Shown here one piece after another: positions 43,080-52,090 of a DNA stretch of 64,000 bases (position 1 is the stretch's first letter; the number at the start of each line of letters is the position of its first letter). The notes under the pieces were generated by a model. It had not been told where the DNA came from and made no database searches. It saw only the letters and a list, made by a program, of their open reading frames with translations. Made by a program: the position numbers and the translations under genes. This stretch comes from Novosphingobium terrae (GTDB lineage Bacteria; Pseudomonadota; Alphaproteobacteria; Sphingomonadales; Sphingomonadaceae), in assembly GCF_017163935.1 (NCBI RefSeq), contig NZ_JABVZR010000001.1, positions 3,658,001 through 3,722,000 on the forward strand. The letters run 5' to 3'.

Positions 43080-43361
43080 TCAATCCGGCAGGCCGCGCGA
43101 ACGGCCCCAGCCGCGCACGGGCCCGTCGCCGATCCGGCCCACCACATGGGCCCCGATCACCAGCGCCAGAGCGCCCAGCGCCGCGGCGCCAAGGGAAACG
43201 GGGCTCAGGCCGGTCAGCAGGCCCTCGCTGTCCAGCGCGCCCGCCAGAACGGCGCCAAAAGCGCCCAGCGCAGCGTGAAGCAGCATACCACCAGTACGGA
43301 AGACGAGACCAGCAAGAGCGCCCAGCACGGCGCCTGCCAGCAGCATGACAAGAAGGGTCAT
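43080..43361 (-). CDS. Small glycine/alanine-rich membrane protein
   Basis: A 93-residue protein of two or three short hydrophobic segments (LLVMLLAGAVLGALAGLVF; LLHAALGAFGAVLAGAL; SLGAAALGALALVIGAHVVGRIG) ending in a basic tail. The pattern recalls GlsB/YeaQ/YmgE stress proteins (transglycosylase-associated), but the signature is weak. AGAGG upstream supports the ATG at 43361. The function is unknown; it precedes no obvious operon partner. Confidence 0.6.
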   Translation of the reverse strand: MTLLVMLLAGAVLGALAGLVFRTGGMLLHAALGAFGAVLAGALDSEGLLTGLSPVSLGAAALGALALVIGAHVVGRIGDGPVRGWGRSRGLPD

Positions 43362-43491
43362 CGCAGCACCTCTAACAGCCCCCTGTCATGCAACAGGATA
43401 CGCCGATCAGAGTTCCGCGCCAACAGAACTTATCGCGCCGGAATCGCAGCCCGGCGCGAATCGGAGACTTTCGTGCGAATCAGTCCGCTGA

Positions 43492-44304
43492 TCAGCTGTG
43501 GCTCAGCCAGACGATGGCCGCCGCGCCCAGAATGATTCGGTAGATCGCGAAAGGCATGAAGCCCGAGCGGCTGACATAGCCCACAAAGGGCTTCAGCACC
43601 GCCAGCGCCACCACGAAAGACACCACCGAACCGATGGCCAGCTGGGTGAAGCCCACCTCGGCCACGCCGCTCGAAAGCTCATGGCGATGGTCGAAGAGCT
43701 GCTTGGCGGTGGCCCCGAACATGGTGGGGATCGCCAGAAAGAAGCTGAACTCGGCTGCCGTGCGGCGCTCGACCCCCATGGAGAGCGCGCCCATGATCGT
43801 CGCGCCCGAGCGGCTGACGCCCGGCACCATGGCGAGGCACTGCATGAAGCCCACCGCCAGCGACTTGCCGACAGGCAGATCGGCCAGCCCCATCGGGCGG
43901 CCCTGTTTCACCAGCTTCTCGATGGCAATGATCGCCAGACCGCCGATCAGCAGCGCCCAGGCAATGACGATGGGCGTCTCCAGCAGCATGTCGATCTTCT
44001 TCTTGAGCAGCACGCCCAGAATCGCCGAGGGGATAAAGGCCACCAGAATGTTGCGAACAAAGCGGATCGCCCCCGCCTCGCCGCGCAGCAGGCCCTGAAT
44101 CACCGCCCAGATCGTGCGCCAATAGACCACCACAACCGCCAGAATCGCCGGCAGCTGGATGACGATGTTGAACACCTCCCACGGGCGTTCGTCATAGCCG
44201 AAGAATTTGGTGGCCAGCACCAGATGCCCGGTCGAGGAGACCGGCAGGAATTCGGTCAATCCCTCGACAATGCCGAGCAGGATGGCGGTGGTCGTCAGCG
44301 ACAT
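43492..44304 (-). CDS. uppP: Undecaprenyl-diphosphatase
   Basis: A 270-residue membrane enzyme that recycles the undecaprenyl carrier for peptidoglycan and other glycans and confers bacitracin tolerance. The catalytic motifs EGLTEFLPVSSTGHL (residues 14-28) and MVPGVSRSGATIMGAL are intact. The ATG at 44304 has GGAAAG upstream and begins at the usual family start; the longer frame from 44376 adds an unrelated leader. It is transcribed after the ABC exporter gene, 155 bp away. Confidence 0.94.
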   Translation of the reverse strand: MSLTTTAILLGIVEGLTEFLPVSSTGHLVLATKFFGYDERPWEVFNIVIQLPAILAVVVVYWRTIWAVIQGLLRGEAGAIRFVRNILVAFIPSAILGVLLKKKIDMLLETPIVIAWALLIGGLAIIAIEKLVKQGRPMGLADLPVGKSLAVGFMQCLAMVPGVSRSGATIMGALSMGVERRTAAEFSFFLAIPTMFGATAKQLFDHRHELSSGVAEVGFTQLAIGSVVSFVVALAVLKPFVGYVSRSGFMPFAIYRIILGAAAIVWLSHS

Positions 44305-44459
44305 GAGAGAGCTTTCCTTGAGGGATTTCGAGCCAGATGGCACATCTGGCGACTCGGAAATCACGGCAAACGACAAACCCGGGGTCGTTTCGGTTCAATC
44401 AGAACCGGAATGCCCCCGGGAGGGGGGAGAGGAAGGGGTGGAGCGCCCCCGAATCACCG

Positions 44460-46340
44460 TTACAGTTCAACGGAAAGCGCGTTCTCGTCAAATTGCAAAG
44501 CTGCAAGGCGAGCGTAGAGTCCGCCCGCCCGCGCCAGCTCGTCGTGACGGCCCACTTCCACGATGCGCCCGTTCTCCATCACCACGATGCGATCCGCCGC
44601 GCGCACGGTGGAGAGGCGATGCGCGATCACCAAAGTGGTGCGGCTGGCCATCAGCCGGTCGAGCGCATCCTGCACCAGCCTTTCGCTCTCGGCATCGAGC
44701 GCGCTGGTGGCCTCGTCGAGCAGCAGGATCGGCGCCTCGCGCAGCAGGGCGCGCGCAATGGCGATGCGCTGGCGCTGGCCGCCCGACAGGCGTGCCCCAC
44801 CCTCACCCAGGAAGGTGTCGAGCCCCTCGGGCAGATCGCGCAGGAAGGTTTCCGCATTGGCGGCGCTGGCGGCTTCCCAGATCTGGGCGTCGCTGGCGTG
44901 CCAGTTGCCATAGCGCAGATTGTCCCGCGCGCTGGCGGCGAAGAGCACACCCTCCTGAGGCACCAGAGCGATGCGGCGGCGAATATCGGCAGGATCGGCG
45001 CCGGTCAGCGGCACGCCATCCAGCTTGATCGAGCCGGTGGCCGGGTCATAAAACCGCTCGGCCAGCTGGAAGATGGTGGACTTGCCCGCGCCCGAGGGGC
45101 CGACGATGGCCACTGTCTCGCCCGGCTCCACCTTCAGGGTGAAATCGCTGAGCGCCATATATTCGGGCCGCGTGGGATAGCGGAAGGTCACGCCTTCGAA
45201 GCTGATCGCGCCGCGTGCGGGCTCGGGCAGGATGATGGGCCGGGCAGGCGCCGCAATCGCGGGCTTTTCCTGCAACAGTTCGGACAGGCGGCTGGCGGCG
45301 CCTGCCGCGCGCACCAGATCGCCATAGACTTCTGACAAAGCGCCAAAGGCCCCCGCCACCACGCCGCCGGTCAGCACGAAAGCGGCGATGGTGCCGCCGG
45401 TGATCTCATGCCGGGCCACGCCCACGGCGCCGCGCCACATCAGCAGGTTCAGCGCCCCGAACACCAGAAACATCGCCACGCCCGTCATGCAGGCGCGGAT
45501 CACGATGCGGCGCTTGGCGGTCTCGAAGGTGCGCTCCACCGTGGTCGAGAAGCGCTCGGCCTCAAGGCCTTCCTGGTTGAAGGCCTGCACGATGCGCGTG
45601 GCCCCCAGCACTTCGGAGACCAGCCCGCCGATTTCGGCCACCCGGTCCTGACTGTTGCGTGCCGCGCCCTTCAGCCGCCGCCCGAAGATGGTGATCGGCG
45701 CCACCACGCAGACGATGCCCAGCAGCAGCCACAGCGTCAGCCGGGGCGCCAGCAGGAACAGGAAGACGATGCCGCCCGTGCCGGTGATGATGTTGCGCAG
45801 CGCGATCGAGGCCGTGGTCCCCACCGCCTGCTCGATCAGCGTGGTGTCGGAGGTCAGGCGGCTGGAAATCTCACGCGGGGAGTTTTCCTCGAAGAAGCTG
45901 GGAGGCAGGCGCAGCAGATTGCGCTGCACGGCGATGCGGATATCGGCCACCACCCGCTCGCCCAGCCAGCTGACATTGTAGAAACGCAGCGCGGTGGCCA
46001 GCGCCAGCACCGCCACCACCGCCAGCAGGCCCTCGAACCAGATCGAGACATCCTCCGGCTTGCTGCCGGGGGCGAAGGCATGGTCGATGATCAGGCGGAA
46101 CATCATCGGCACGCCAAGCGTTGCGGCCGAAGAGGTGACCAGCGCCATCAGCGCCATGGTCACCCGCCCGGGATAGGCCACCGCCGCCTGCCAGATCATG
46201 CGCAGCGCGCCCAGCTTGCGGGCCTCTTTCGCCGTGGCCGGCGCGCTCTGAGACGCCGCGTTTTCCGGCGCCTCCAGGGAAACGGCATCCGTTGCGCTGA
46301 GCGCGGGATCGGCGGCTGGAGCGGACGCGTCGATGGTCAT
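44460..46340 (-). CDS. ABC exporter, fused membrane and ATPase domains (MsbA-like)
   Basis: A 626-residue half-transporter that works as a homodimer. A 45-residue acidic/alanine-rich N-terminal tail comes first, then six membrane segments (about 55-335). The nucleotide-binding domain has Walker A GPSGAGKST, Q-loop VPQEGVLFAAS, signature RLSGGQRQR, Walker B ILLLDEATSALD and the H-loop AHRLSTV. Lipid A flippases and drug or peptide exporters share this form, so the substrate is open. It is divergent from phaZ. Confidence 0.9.
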   Translation of the reverse strand: MTIDASAPAADPALSATDAVSLEAPENAASQSAPATAKEARKLGALRMIWQAAVAYPGRVTMALMALVTSSAATLGVPMMFRLIIDHAFAPGSKPEDVSIWFEGLLAVVAVLALATALRFYNVSWLGERVVADIRIAVQRNLLRLPPSFFEENSPREISSRLTSDTTLIEQAVGTTASIALRNIITGTGGIVFLFLLAPRLTLWLLLGIVCVVAPITIFGRRLKGAARNSQDRVAEIGGLVSEVLGATRIVQAFNQEGLEAERFSTTVERTFETAKRRIVIRACMTGVAMFLVFGALNLLMWRGAVGVARHEITGGTIAAFVLTGGVVAGAFGALSEVYGDLVRAAGAASRLSELLQEKPAIAAPARPIILPEPARGAISFEGVTFRYPTRPEYMALSDFTLKVEPGETVAIVGPSGAGKSTIFQLAERFYDPATGSIKLDGVPLTGADPADIRRRIALVPQEGVLFAASARDNLRYGNWHASDAQIWEAASAANAETFLRDLPEGLDTFLGEGGARLSGGQRQRIAIARALLREAPILLLDEATSALDAESERLVQDALDRLMASRTTLVIAHRLSTVRAADRIVVMENGRIVEVGRHDELARAGGLYARLAALQFDENALSVEL

Positions 46341-46464
46341 GGCCCGAGCCCCTAAAACATTTCTGCGGGCGATGGAATGGGGCGATGAAATGGTGCGCGA
46401 TCAAACCCTGATGGTGAATGCGCCGCAATTTTTACATGTCATCGGGTAAATTCATCCGGGCCAA

Positions 46465-46497
46465 GGCGATTGTGCATTGCAACATGGCGCAATCGCC
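46465..46497. promoter_or_regulatory. TGC-rich inverted repeat upstream of the PHA depolymerase gene
   Basis: GGCGATTGTGC and GCGCAATCGCC pair with one mismatch around ATTGCAACATG, 72 bp before the phaZ start. PHA genes of related bacteria are controlled by PhaR at TGC/GCA-rich sites, so this is a candidate operator. The link to PhaR is inference. Confidence 0.4.
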
Positions 46498-46568
46498 CCC
46501 ACATTTGGGGTCAAGCGGCAGCAAGACCGCCCGCCGGATCGCCCGGACCGGCATGCAGGAAAGTGCCA

Positions 46569-47837
46569 ATGCTTTATAATCTTTATGAAATGCAGCGCAG
46601 CTTGCTGTCGGGCGCCAGTGCCTGGGCATCGGTGATGGCTGAAACTGTCACGAATCCCTCCATCGGCCCGTCGCTGCTGGGCATGGGGCCGGTGATCGCC
46701 AGCGCACTGGATGTCTTCGCCCATGCCGCCATGCCGCGCGGCAAGCCCACCTTCGATATCGAGACCGTCACCGTCGATGGCCAGAGCCATCCGGTCACGG
46801 AAGCCATCGTGCAGCACCGCCCCTTCGGCAATCTGCTGCGCTTCACCCATGACGGCCTGCCCGAAGACGCCCCGCGCCTGCTGATCGTCGCCCCGATGAG
46901 CGGCCACTATGCCACGCTGCTGCGCGGCACGGTGGCGCGCATGCTGGAACGCTCGGTGGTCTATATCACCGACTGGGCCGATGCGAAGATGGTGCCGGCC
47001 GAGGCGGGCAATTTCGACCTCGACGATTACATCGACTATCTGATCGGCTATCTGGAGCATATCGGCCCCGGCACGCATATGCTGGCCGTCTGCCAGCCCA
47101 GCGTGCCCGCGCTGGCCGCCACGGCGGTGATGGGCAAGGCGAAGCACCCCGCCCGCCCCCGCACCCTCACCCTGATGGGCGGACCGATCGACACGCGTGA
47201 GGCGCCCACCAGCGTCAATGACGTGGCCACGGATCGCCCCCTCGCCTGGTTCCAGCACAGTGTGATCGCCACCGTGCCGCTGCATTACCCCGGCGCAGGC
47301 CGCAAGGTTTACCCCGGCTTCCTGCAGCTGGCGGGCTTCATCTCGATGAACCTGCAGACCCATCTGATGAGCCACTGGCAGATGTTCCGCCACCTCGTCG
47401 ACGGCGATGGCGAACATGCCAACAGCTCCAAGGCCTTCTATGAGGAATACCGCAGCGTCTGCGACATGACCGCGGAATTCTACCTCCAGACCATCGAGCA
47501 TGTGTTCCAGAAGCACTCGCTGCCCAAGGGCGAGTTCGTCCATCGCGGCGAGCCGATCGATCTTTCGGCCATCACCGACACCGCCCTGCTGGCCGTGGAA
47601 GGCGAGCGTGACGACATCTCCGGCATCGGCCAGACCCGCGCCGCGCTGAAGCTGGCCCCGCGCCTGGCCGAGGATCAGAAGCGCTATCTGCTGGTGGAGA
47701 AGGTGGGCCATTACGGCATCTTCAACGGCTCGAAATGGCGCACCATCATCGCCCCGGTGGTGGAAAGCTGGATGACCCAGCATGGCGGCGAGGGTGCCAA
47801 GGCCCCTGCCCCCAGCCGGATCAAGGCCGTCAAGTAA
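46569..47837 (+). CDS. phaZ: Intracellular polyhydroxyalkanoate depolymerase
   Basis: A 422-residue alpha/beta-hydrolase that mobilises stored polyhydroxybutyrate on granules in the cytoplasm. The opening MLYNLYEMQRSLLSG is the standard family start, with AGGAAA ahead of the ATG. The nucleophile is a cysteine rather than serine, in HMLAVCQPSVPALAA near residue 180, as in the Ralstonia PhaZ1 type. RGEPIDLSAITDTALLAVEGERDDISGIGQ carries the catalytic aspartate and VEKVGHYGIFNGSKWR the histidine. No PHA synthase lies in the window. Confidence 0.94.
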   Translation: MLYNLYEMQRSLLSGASAWASVMAETVTNPSIGPSLLGMGPVIASALDVFAHAAMPRGKPTFDIETVTVDGQSHPVTEAIVQHRPFGNLLRFTHDGLPEDAPRLLIVAPMSGHYATLLRGTVARMLERSVVYITDWADAKMVPAEAGNFDLDDYIDYLIGYLEHIGPGTHMLAVCQPSVPALAATAVMGKAKHPARPRTLTLMGGPIDTREAPTSVNDVATDRPLAWFQHSVIATVPLHYPGAGRKVYPGFLQLAGFISMNLQTHLMSHWQMFRHLVDGDGEHANSSKAFYEEYRSVCDMTAEFYLQTIEHVFQKHSLPKGEFVHRGEPIDLSAITDTALLAVEGERDDISGIGQTRAALKLAPRLAEDQKRYLLVEKVGHYGIFNGSKWRTIIAPVVESWMTQHGGEGAKAPAPSRIKAVK

Positions 47838-47860
47838 GGCCTCAGACAAGCAAGCTATCA

Positions 47861-47890
47861 GGGCGAAGGCGGGCTATCCCTCCTTCGCCC
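47861..47890. terminator. Hairpin between the convergent phaZ and TonB-like genes
   Basis: GGGCGAAGG and CCTTCGCCC form a perfect 9-bp stem, 23 bp past the phaZ stop and five before the opposing stop codon. It is placed to end both transcripts. Confidence 0.6.
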
Positions 47891-47895
47891 AAATC

Positions 47896-48609
47896 TTATC
47901 GGCCGTCGGAATCGCCGCCGCTGCGCCGGGTGATGTCGAAGCGGATACGCACCCACTCCCCGACCTGCGGCTTGCCATTGATGCGCGGCGGCCAGACCAG
48001 GAACTGCCACGCCGCCTGCTGCAGCTGATGGCCCAACCCCGTACCATGCGGATTTTCATCGAGAATCTCGCAATCCTCGACATGGAAATGCTCGACCGTG
48101 CGGCAGGCGATCGTCGCCCAGGCACCCGGCGGCACCGAGGGCTTGATGTAAGGCCGCGTCTCGGCCTCGGTCGGCTCGCGATACCAGCGGGCATTGTACA
48201 GAATCTGTCCGCCCGGTCCGGTGCCCGCACCCTCGCCACCGCCCGAGCCACCACCACCGCCGCCGCCCCCGCCGCCACCGGCCGACTTGGGCATCTTGCT
48301 GATGTCTGACGAGGCCATCTCGTCATGGCTCATATGGATAAAGCCCGGCGTGACAGGCGCAGGCGGGGGCGGCGGCGCCTCCTCCGGCTTCTGCAAGGGC
48401 GCGGGCGGGCGCACGGCAGCGGTCACCGCATGGGTGACCTCGGTCTTCTGCTTCTGCTCGGGCGTCTTCTTCTGCTCATTCTTCTCCTGAGACAGGCTGA
48501 GCGAGACAAGATGCCCCTGCCCCGGGCCAGATCCCGGCCCCACCACGCCCAATTCCAGCAGAATCAGCGCAAACAGCAGCAGAATCGCCAGCGAAAGCAG
48601 CGCCGACAC
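47896..48609 (-). CDS. TonB-like energy transducer protein with polyglycine linker
   Basis: A protein of at least 237 residues with a membrane anchor (LLSLAILLLFALILLELGVVG), a lysine/glutamine-rich segment (EKNEQKKTPEQKQKT), a proline-rich part and a run of about eleven glycines near residue 115. The C-terminal domain has YNARWYREPTEAETRPYIKP and VGEWVRIRFDITRR. This is TonB-like, but the C-terminal domain is divergent. The GTG at 48609 puts the anchor at residue 1 with no basic residues. The frame stays open a further 17 codons (GQRRLRDRT) with no ATG, GTG or TTG, so the true start may be a rare ATT or CTG. Confidence 0.7.
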   Translation of the reverse strand: MSALLSLAILLLFALILLELGVVGPGSGPGQGHLVSLSLSQEKNEQKKTPEQKQKTEVTHAVTAAVRPPAPLQKPEEAPPPPPAPVTPGFIHMSHDEMASSDISKMPKSAGGGGGGGGGGGSGGGEGAGTGPGGQILYNARWYREPTEAETRPYIKPSVPPGAWATIACRTVEHFHVEDCEILDENPHGTGLGHQLQQAAWQFLVWPPRINGKPQVGEWVRIRFDITRRSGGDSDGR

Positions 48610-48798
48610 CGTGCGATCACGCAGGCGACGTTGTCCGGCAAAAGAGACGGGCAGGCTAATCGGTCGAACCTTTCATGGCCGCCTGGTGGAGCAAAGGCAG
48701 CGCGGGAATCGGAGGCGCATGGGGCATAGAGCCTGCATCTTTCCCTGCAAAGCGGAACATGTACGGGAGGTGAAAGGCTTTAGGCAGGAAAAGGAAAA

Positions 48799-49034
48799 TG
48801 CGAGGGTGTTACACCCTCGCGCTCCCTTTAATGCCTACGTTGCGCCCCACCTTTGCGTCAGCCACGCATTCCGAGCGCCGCAGGCTTTAAATGGTGAGTG
48901 CAGCCTATCGTTCATCAAAGGCCTGCCTGCGGCGCCTTATGCAATGCAGGTGGAGAGCCCAAGCGCATGGCTTCGGTGCCACTGAGGCTTCGCCGGAAGA
49001 CGTCCCGGGAGCGCGAGGGGATAATCCCCTCGCA
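48799..49034. repeat. BIME-like paired-REP element, copy D
   Basis: A 236-bp element within the 390-bp gap between the TonB-like and thiolase genes. The left hairpin is GCGAGGG/CCCTCGC, loop TGTTACA (48800-48820). The right hairpin is GCGAGGGGA/TCCCCTCGC, loop TAA (49013-49033), with GGGAGC on its inner side. A central inverted repeat is GCGCCGCAGGC/GCCTGCGGCGC. It ends 15 bp from the thiolase stop codon. Confidence 0.88.
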
Positions 49035-49048
49035 TCTTCCTTTTTCCT

Positions 49049-50200
49049 TCAAAAAACCTCCAGCAAGGCAGCCACCCCCTGCCCACCCCCGACACACATC
49101 GTCACCACCGCATAGCGCACACCCCGGCGGCGCCCCTCGATCAGCGCATGCATCACCAGCCGCGCCCCGGTCATGCCATAGGGATGGCCCAGCGCCAGCG
49201 CGCCGCCATTCACATTGAGGCGCTCCTCGGGCAGGCCCAGCGCATCGCGGCACAGGATGGCCTGCACGGCGAAGGCCTCGTTCAGCTCCCACAGACCGAT
49301 ATCCTCCACCCCCAACCCATGGCGGGCGAGCAGGCGGGGCACGGCGGCAATCGGGCCCAGCACCATGGCCTCGGGCGCGGTGCCCACCGCAACCATGCCG
49401 ACAAAACGCCCCATCGGCTCCAGCCCCTTCGCAGCGGCGGCGCGGGCGCTCATCATCACCACGGCGGCAGCGCCATCGGAGAGCGGGCTGGCATTGCCCG
49501 CCGTCAGCGCATCGGTGCCGGGCGCGGGGGTCAGGCGGGCCAGCGCCCGGGCCGAAGCGTTGGGGCGCACGCCTTCGTCGCTGGCCAACACGCGGCCATC
49601 GGGCAGGGTGAAGGGGGCGATCTCGGCGTCGAAGGCTCCGGCCTGCTGCGCCGCTGCGGCCTTGCGGTGGGAGGCCAGCGCATAGGCATCCATCGCCTCG
49701 CGGCTTATCGCGTGGCGGGCGGCGACGGTCTGGGCGGTGTCGATCATCATCATGTCGGCGCCGGGATGCGTCGCCACCAGAGCGGGGTCGGGATCGTAGC
49801 GGAAGGCGTCGGTCTGGATCTGGCTGATCGATTCCTGCCCGCCGGCGATCAGCAAGTCGGCCTCACCCGCGCGGATGGTGCGGGCGGCCAGAGCGATGGC
49901 GGCAAGGCCCGAGGCGCATTGGCGGTCCACGCTCATGCCCGGCACGGTGTCCGGCAGGCCCGCGCGCAGGGCGGCAAGGCGTCCCAGATTGGGACATTGC
50001 CCACCCTGAAGCATCGCGCCGCCCCAGATCACATCCTCCACCTGCGCGCCGTCGATCCCGGCGCGGGAAAGGGCGGCGGCGATGGCATGAGCGCCGAGCG
50101 ACACAGGATGGACCGAGGCCAGTCCACCGCGAAAGGCACGACCGATGGGGGTGCGCGCGGCGGAGACGATCACCGCGTCATCAGGCTGGAGAGAAGGCAT
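49049..50200 (-). CDS. Thiolase family acetyl-CoA acyltransferase
   Basis: A 383-residue condensing enzyme that joins or cleaves acyl-CoA units with CoA. The nucleophile lies in [16 protein letters not shown] (about Cys 90), the histidine in [19 protein letters not shown] and the second cysteine in [22 protein letters not shown] is also present. The ATG at 50200 begins [20 protein letters not shown]. With a PHA depolymerase nearby it might serve PHA or fatty acid metabolism, but thiolase paralogues are many and the position is separate. Confidence 0.92.
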   Translation of the reverse strand: MPSLQPDDAVIVSAARTPIGRAFRGGLASVHPVSLGAHAIAAALSRAGIDGAQVEDVIWGGAMLQGGQCPNLGRLAALRAGLPDTVPGMSVDRQCASGLAAIALAARTIRAGEADLLIAGGQESISQIQTDAFRYDPDPALVATHPGADMMMIDTAQTVAARHAISREAMDAYALASHRKAAAAQQAGAFDAEIAPFTLPDGRVLASDEGVRPNASARALARLTPAPGTDALTAGNASPLSDGAAAVVMMSARAAAAKGLEPMGRFVGMVAVGTAPEAMVLGPIAAVPRLLARHGLGVEDIGLWELNEAFAVQAILCRDALGLPEERLNVNGGALALGHPYGMTGARLVMHALIEGRRRGVRYAVVTMCVGGGQGVAALLEVF

Positions 50201-50262
50201 GACGGCGCCGCTCTGGCCCCGCATGGGCCGCTTGGCAAGAGGGTGTCGGCAGGGGGCCGTGT

Positions 50263-51630
50263 CTACCCCGCGTGCAACGAGGCGGCCTGCATCCGCATGG
50301 CAGAGGCGCCCGGCATGGCGGGATGGCGGCGCTCATTGACCTGCCTCACCAGGGCGATCTGCAGGCCGATCAGCATATAGATGAAGGGCTGGAAGGCGAT
50401 GCCCACAAAGGCCGCGCCCATTAGATAGACGATATGCCCCTGCTGCAGCGCCACGGCCATGCCGTAATCCTTGCGGTCCCCCGGATCGGTGGATTTGCGC
50501 AGCCGCCGCTGCACGCCTTCAAGCTGGATGATGCCGCTGATCTGCAAAGTCAGCCACAGGATCAGCCCGGGCCAGCCCTGTTCGCCCAGCATTTCGAAAT
50601 AGGAGGAGTGGAAGGCGCGGGCCTGATCGCGGGTCTGGGTCGATTCCAGCGTGGTCACGCCGCCGCCTCCGGATTCGGCGGCCTGCGTGTTGATCACCAG
50701 CTTGTTGCTGCGATAGGCCTCGAAACCGCCGCCGAAGGGATGGTCGGCGGCGTAACCGATGGTCCATTTCCACACGGCGATGCGGGTGGAGGCCGATTCG
50801 TCGGACTTGTTGTTCTCGATGGTGTTCATGCGCGCGGTGAAGCTTTTGGGCAGGAAGGGCACCGCCACCAGCGCCGCCACCGCCATCAGCCCGATATAGA
50901 GCATGCGGTTCTTGGCCGAGCGCAGCATCAGCAGCGCCAGCAGACCCGCGCACATCAACCCGGTGCGCGCCTCGGTGCCCACGGGGATCAGCAGGGCGGA
51001 AAAGGCGATGCCCAGAGCGAAAAGCTGGGTGCGCCGGTCGGGCGGGAAGATCGTGCCCTCTTTCGCCAGCCACAGCGCCAGCGGCACCAGCGAGACCGAC
51101 ACGCAGGACAGGATCGAGCCCTCGTAAAGCCCGGTGTTGTCATTGATGAACAGCTTGAGCGCGCCATAACCGCCGCCGCCGCCCAGTGTCTTGAGCCCGC
51201 CATCGATGATGATCGATCCGGCGGCCAGCACCATCACCAGCGCGGCGGCCTCCAGCCTCAGGCGGGTGCGCAGGGTGAAGGGCAGGAAGATGGCGAAGAC
51301 CAGCGCCTTCCACACCCAGTCCCACTTGCCCGCTGCCGCCTCGGCGAAATCGGCGGTCTGGGTGGAGATGCCGCAATAGACCAGCAGGATCAGCATCAGG
51401 AACTGACGGAAGGAAAAGCGCATGTTCTGCTTGTCGTCGAACACGGCCCAGCCCACCACGGCCAGCACGAAGGCCACCAGCGAGATGGGAATGCTGGCCA
51501 GCTGCGCGCCCGGCATCTTCTGCGGCGCGAGAATATCGACCCACAGATAGAGCAGCACCCAGATAAAGGGCCGCCGCAGCCCCATCGCCATCAGATAGAG
51601 CGCAAAGATCGCCAGCAGCAGGTTAAACAC
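50263..51630 (-). CDS. O-antigen ligase-like protein of the exosortase A system
   Basis: A 455-residue membrane protein with about ten hydrophobic segments and a long periplasmic loop near residues 260-340, typical of the Wzy/WaaL ligase fold. [22 protein letters not shown] near the start and the [20 protein letters not shown] segment match the group called putative O-glycosylation ligase, exosortase A system-associated. The GTG at 51630 is preferred because it overlaps the upstream 79-residue gene by eight bases; the ATG at 51708 would add a leader that is coding in another frame. Confidence 0.78.
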   Translation of the reverse strand: MFNLLLAIFALYLMAMGLRRPFIWVLLYLWVDILAPQKMPGAQLASIPISLVAFVLAVVGWAVFDDKQNMRFSFRQFLMLILLVYCGISTQTADFAEAAAGKWDWVWKALVFAIFLPFTLRTRLRLEAAALVMVLAAGSIIIDGGLKTLGGGGGYGALKLFINDNTGLYEGSILSCVSVSLVPLALWLAKEGTIFPPDRRTQLFALGIAFSALLIPVGTEARTGLMCAGLLALLMLRSAKNRMLYIGLMAVAALVAVPFLPKSFTARMNTIENNKSDESASTRIAVWKWTIGYAADHPFGGGFEAYRSNKLVINTQAAESGGGGVTTLESTQTRDQARAFHSSYFEMLGEQGWPGLILWLTLQISGIIQLEGVQRRLRKSTDPGDRKDYGMAVALQQGHIVYLMGAAFVGIAFQPFIYMLIGLQIALVRQVNERRHPAMPGASAMRMQAASLHAG

Positions 51631-51862
51631 GAGGGCTGCCCCCGCCAGCTTTGCTCCCACCCAGCCCCGGCAGGCGGGCAATGCCCACGCGGCTGCCCGA
51701 AGCGCCATTCTGACCCGGCGCCGGGCTCATGGGTTGATCCGGTGTGGAGGAAGCCTCTGGCGCCTTCACCGGTTCCTTGTCCAGATCATTGCGGGCCAGC
51801 AGGCGGATGATGGCGATCACCAGCAGCAGATGGGTTATGCCGATGGCCAGATTGTCGATCAA
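51623..51862 (-). CDS. Small single-span membrane protein upstream of the ligase
   Basis: A 79-residue product from a TTG at 51862 preceded by AGGGG. IDNLAIGITHLLLVIAIIRLLA is a clear membrane helix, followed by a charged turn (RNDLDKEP) and a proline/serine/glycine-rich tail. A longer frame begins at ATG 51904. Its stop overlaps the GTG of the ligase by eight bases, the same junction style as in the RND operon, which supports it being translated. No recognised family. It may be an accessory subunit of the polysaccharide system. Confidence 0.55.
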   Translation of the reverse strand: MIDNLAIGITHLLLVIAIIRLLARNDLDKEPVKAPEASSTPDQPMSPAPGQNGASGSRVGIARLPGLGGSKAGGGSPRV

Positions 51863-51983
51863 ACCCAGTGCCCCTGCTGCGCAACAACCCGTGCCAAACG
51901 GCAAAATCCCGAGCGCCCTGGCGCCACTTTACCCCCCGCCCCTAGCAGACCAGCGGTTGACGGAGCGTTAAGCCTTTTTCCAT

Positions 51984-52077
51984 TAGAGCATTTGCGCTTC
52001 GAGCGACACCGCTCTCGTCATTTGATGCCTCATGTTCCGAGCCTTTGACCGTATACGGCCAACTCGAAAATGCTCTA
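51984..52077. repeat. 94-bp element with 10-bp terminal inverted repeats
   Basis: TAGAGCATTT at 51984-51993 and AAATGCTCTA at 52068-52077 are exact inverted repeats; TTCGAG and CTCGAA extend the symmetry after a short insertion. The inside holds a 10-bp palindrome CCGTATACGG (52049-52058). It ends 13 bp before the glycosyltransferase start. It looks like a small non-autonomous repeat unit or a long operator. Confidence 0.5.
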
Positions 52078-52090
52078 GAGAAACCGAACC

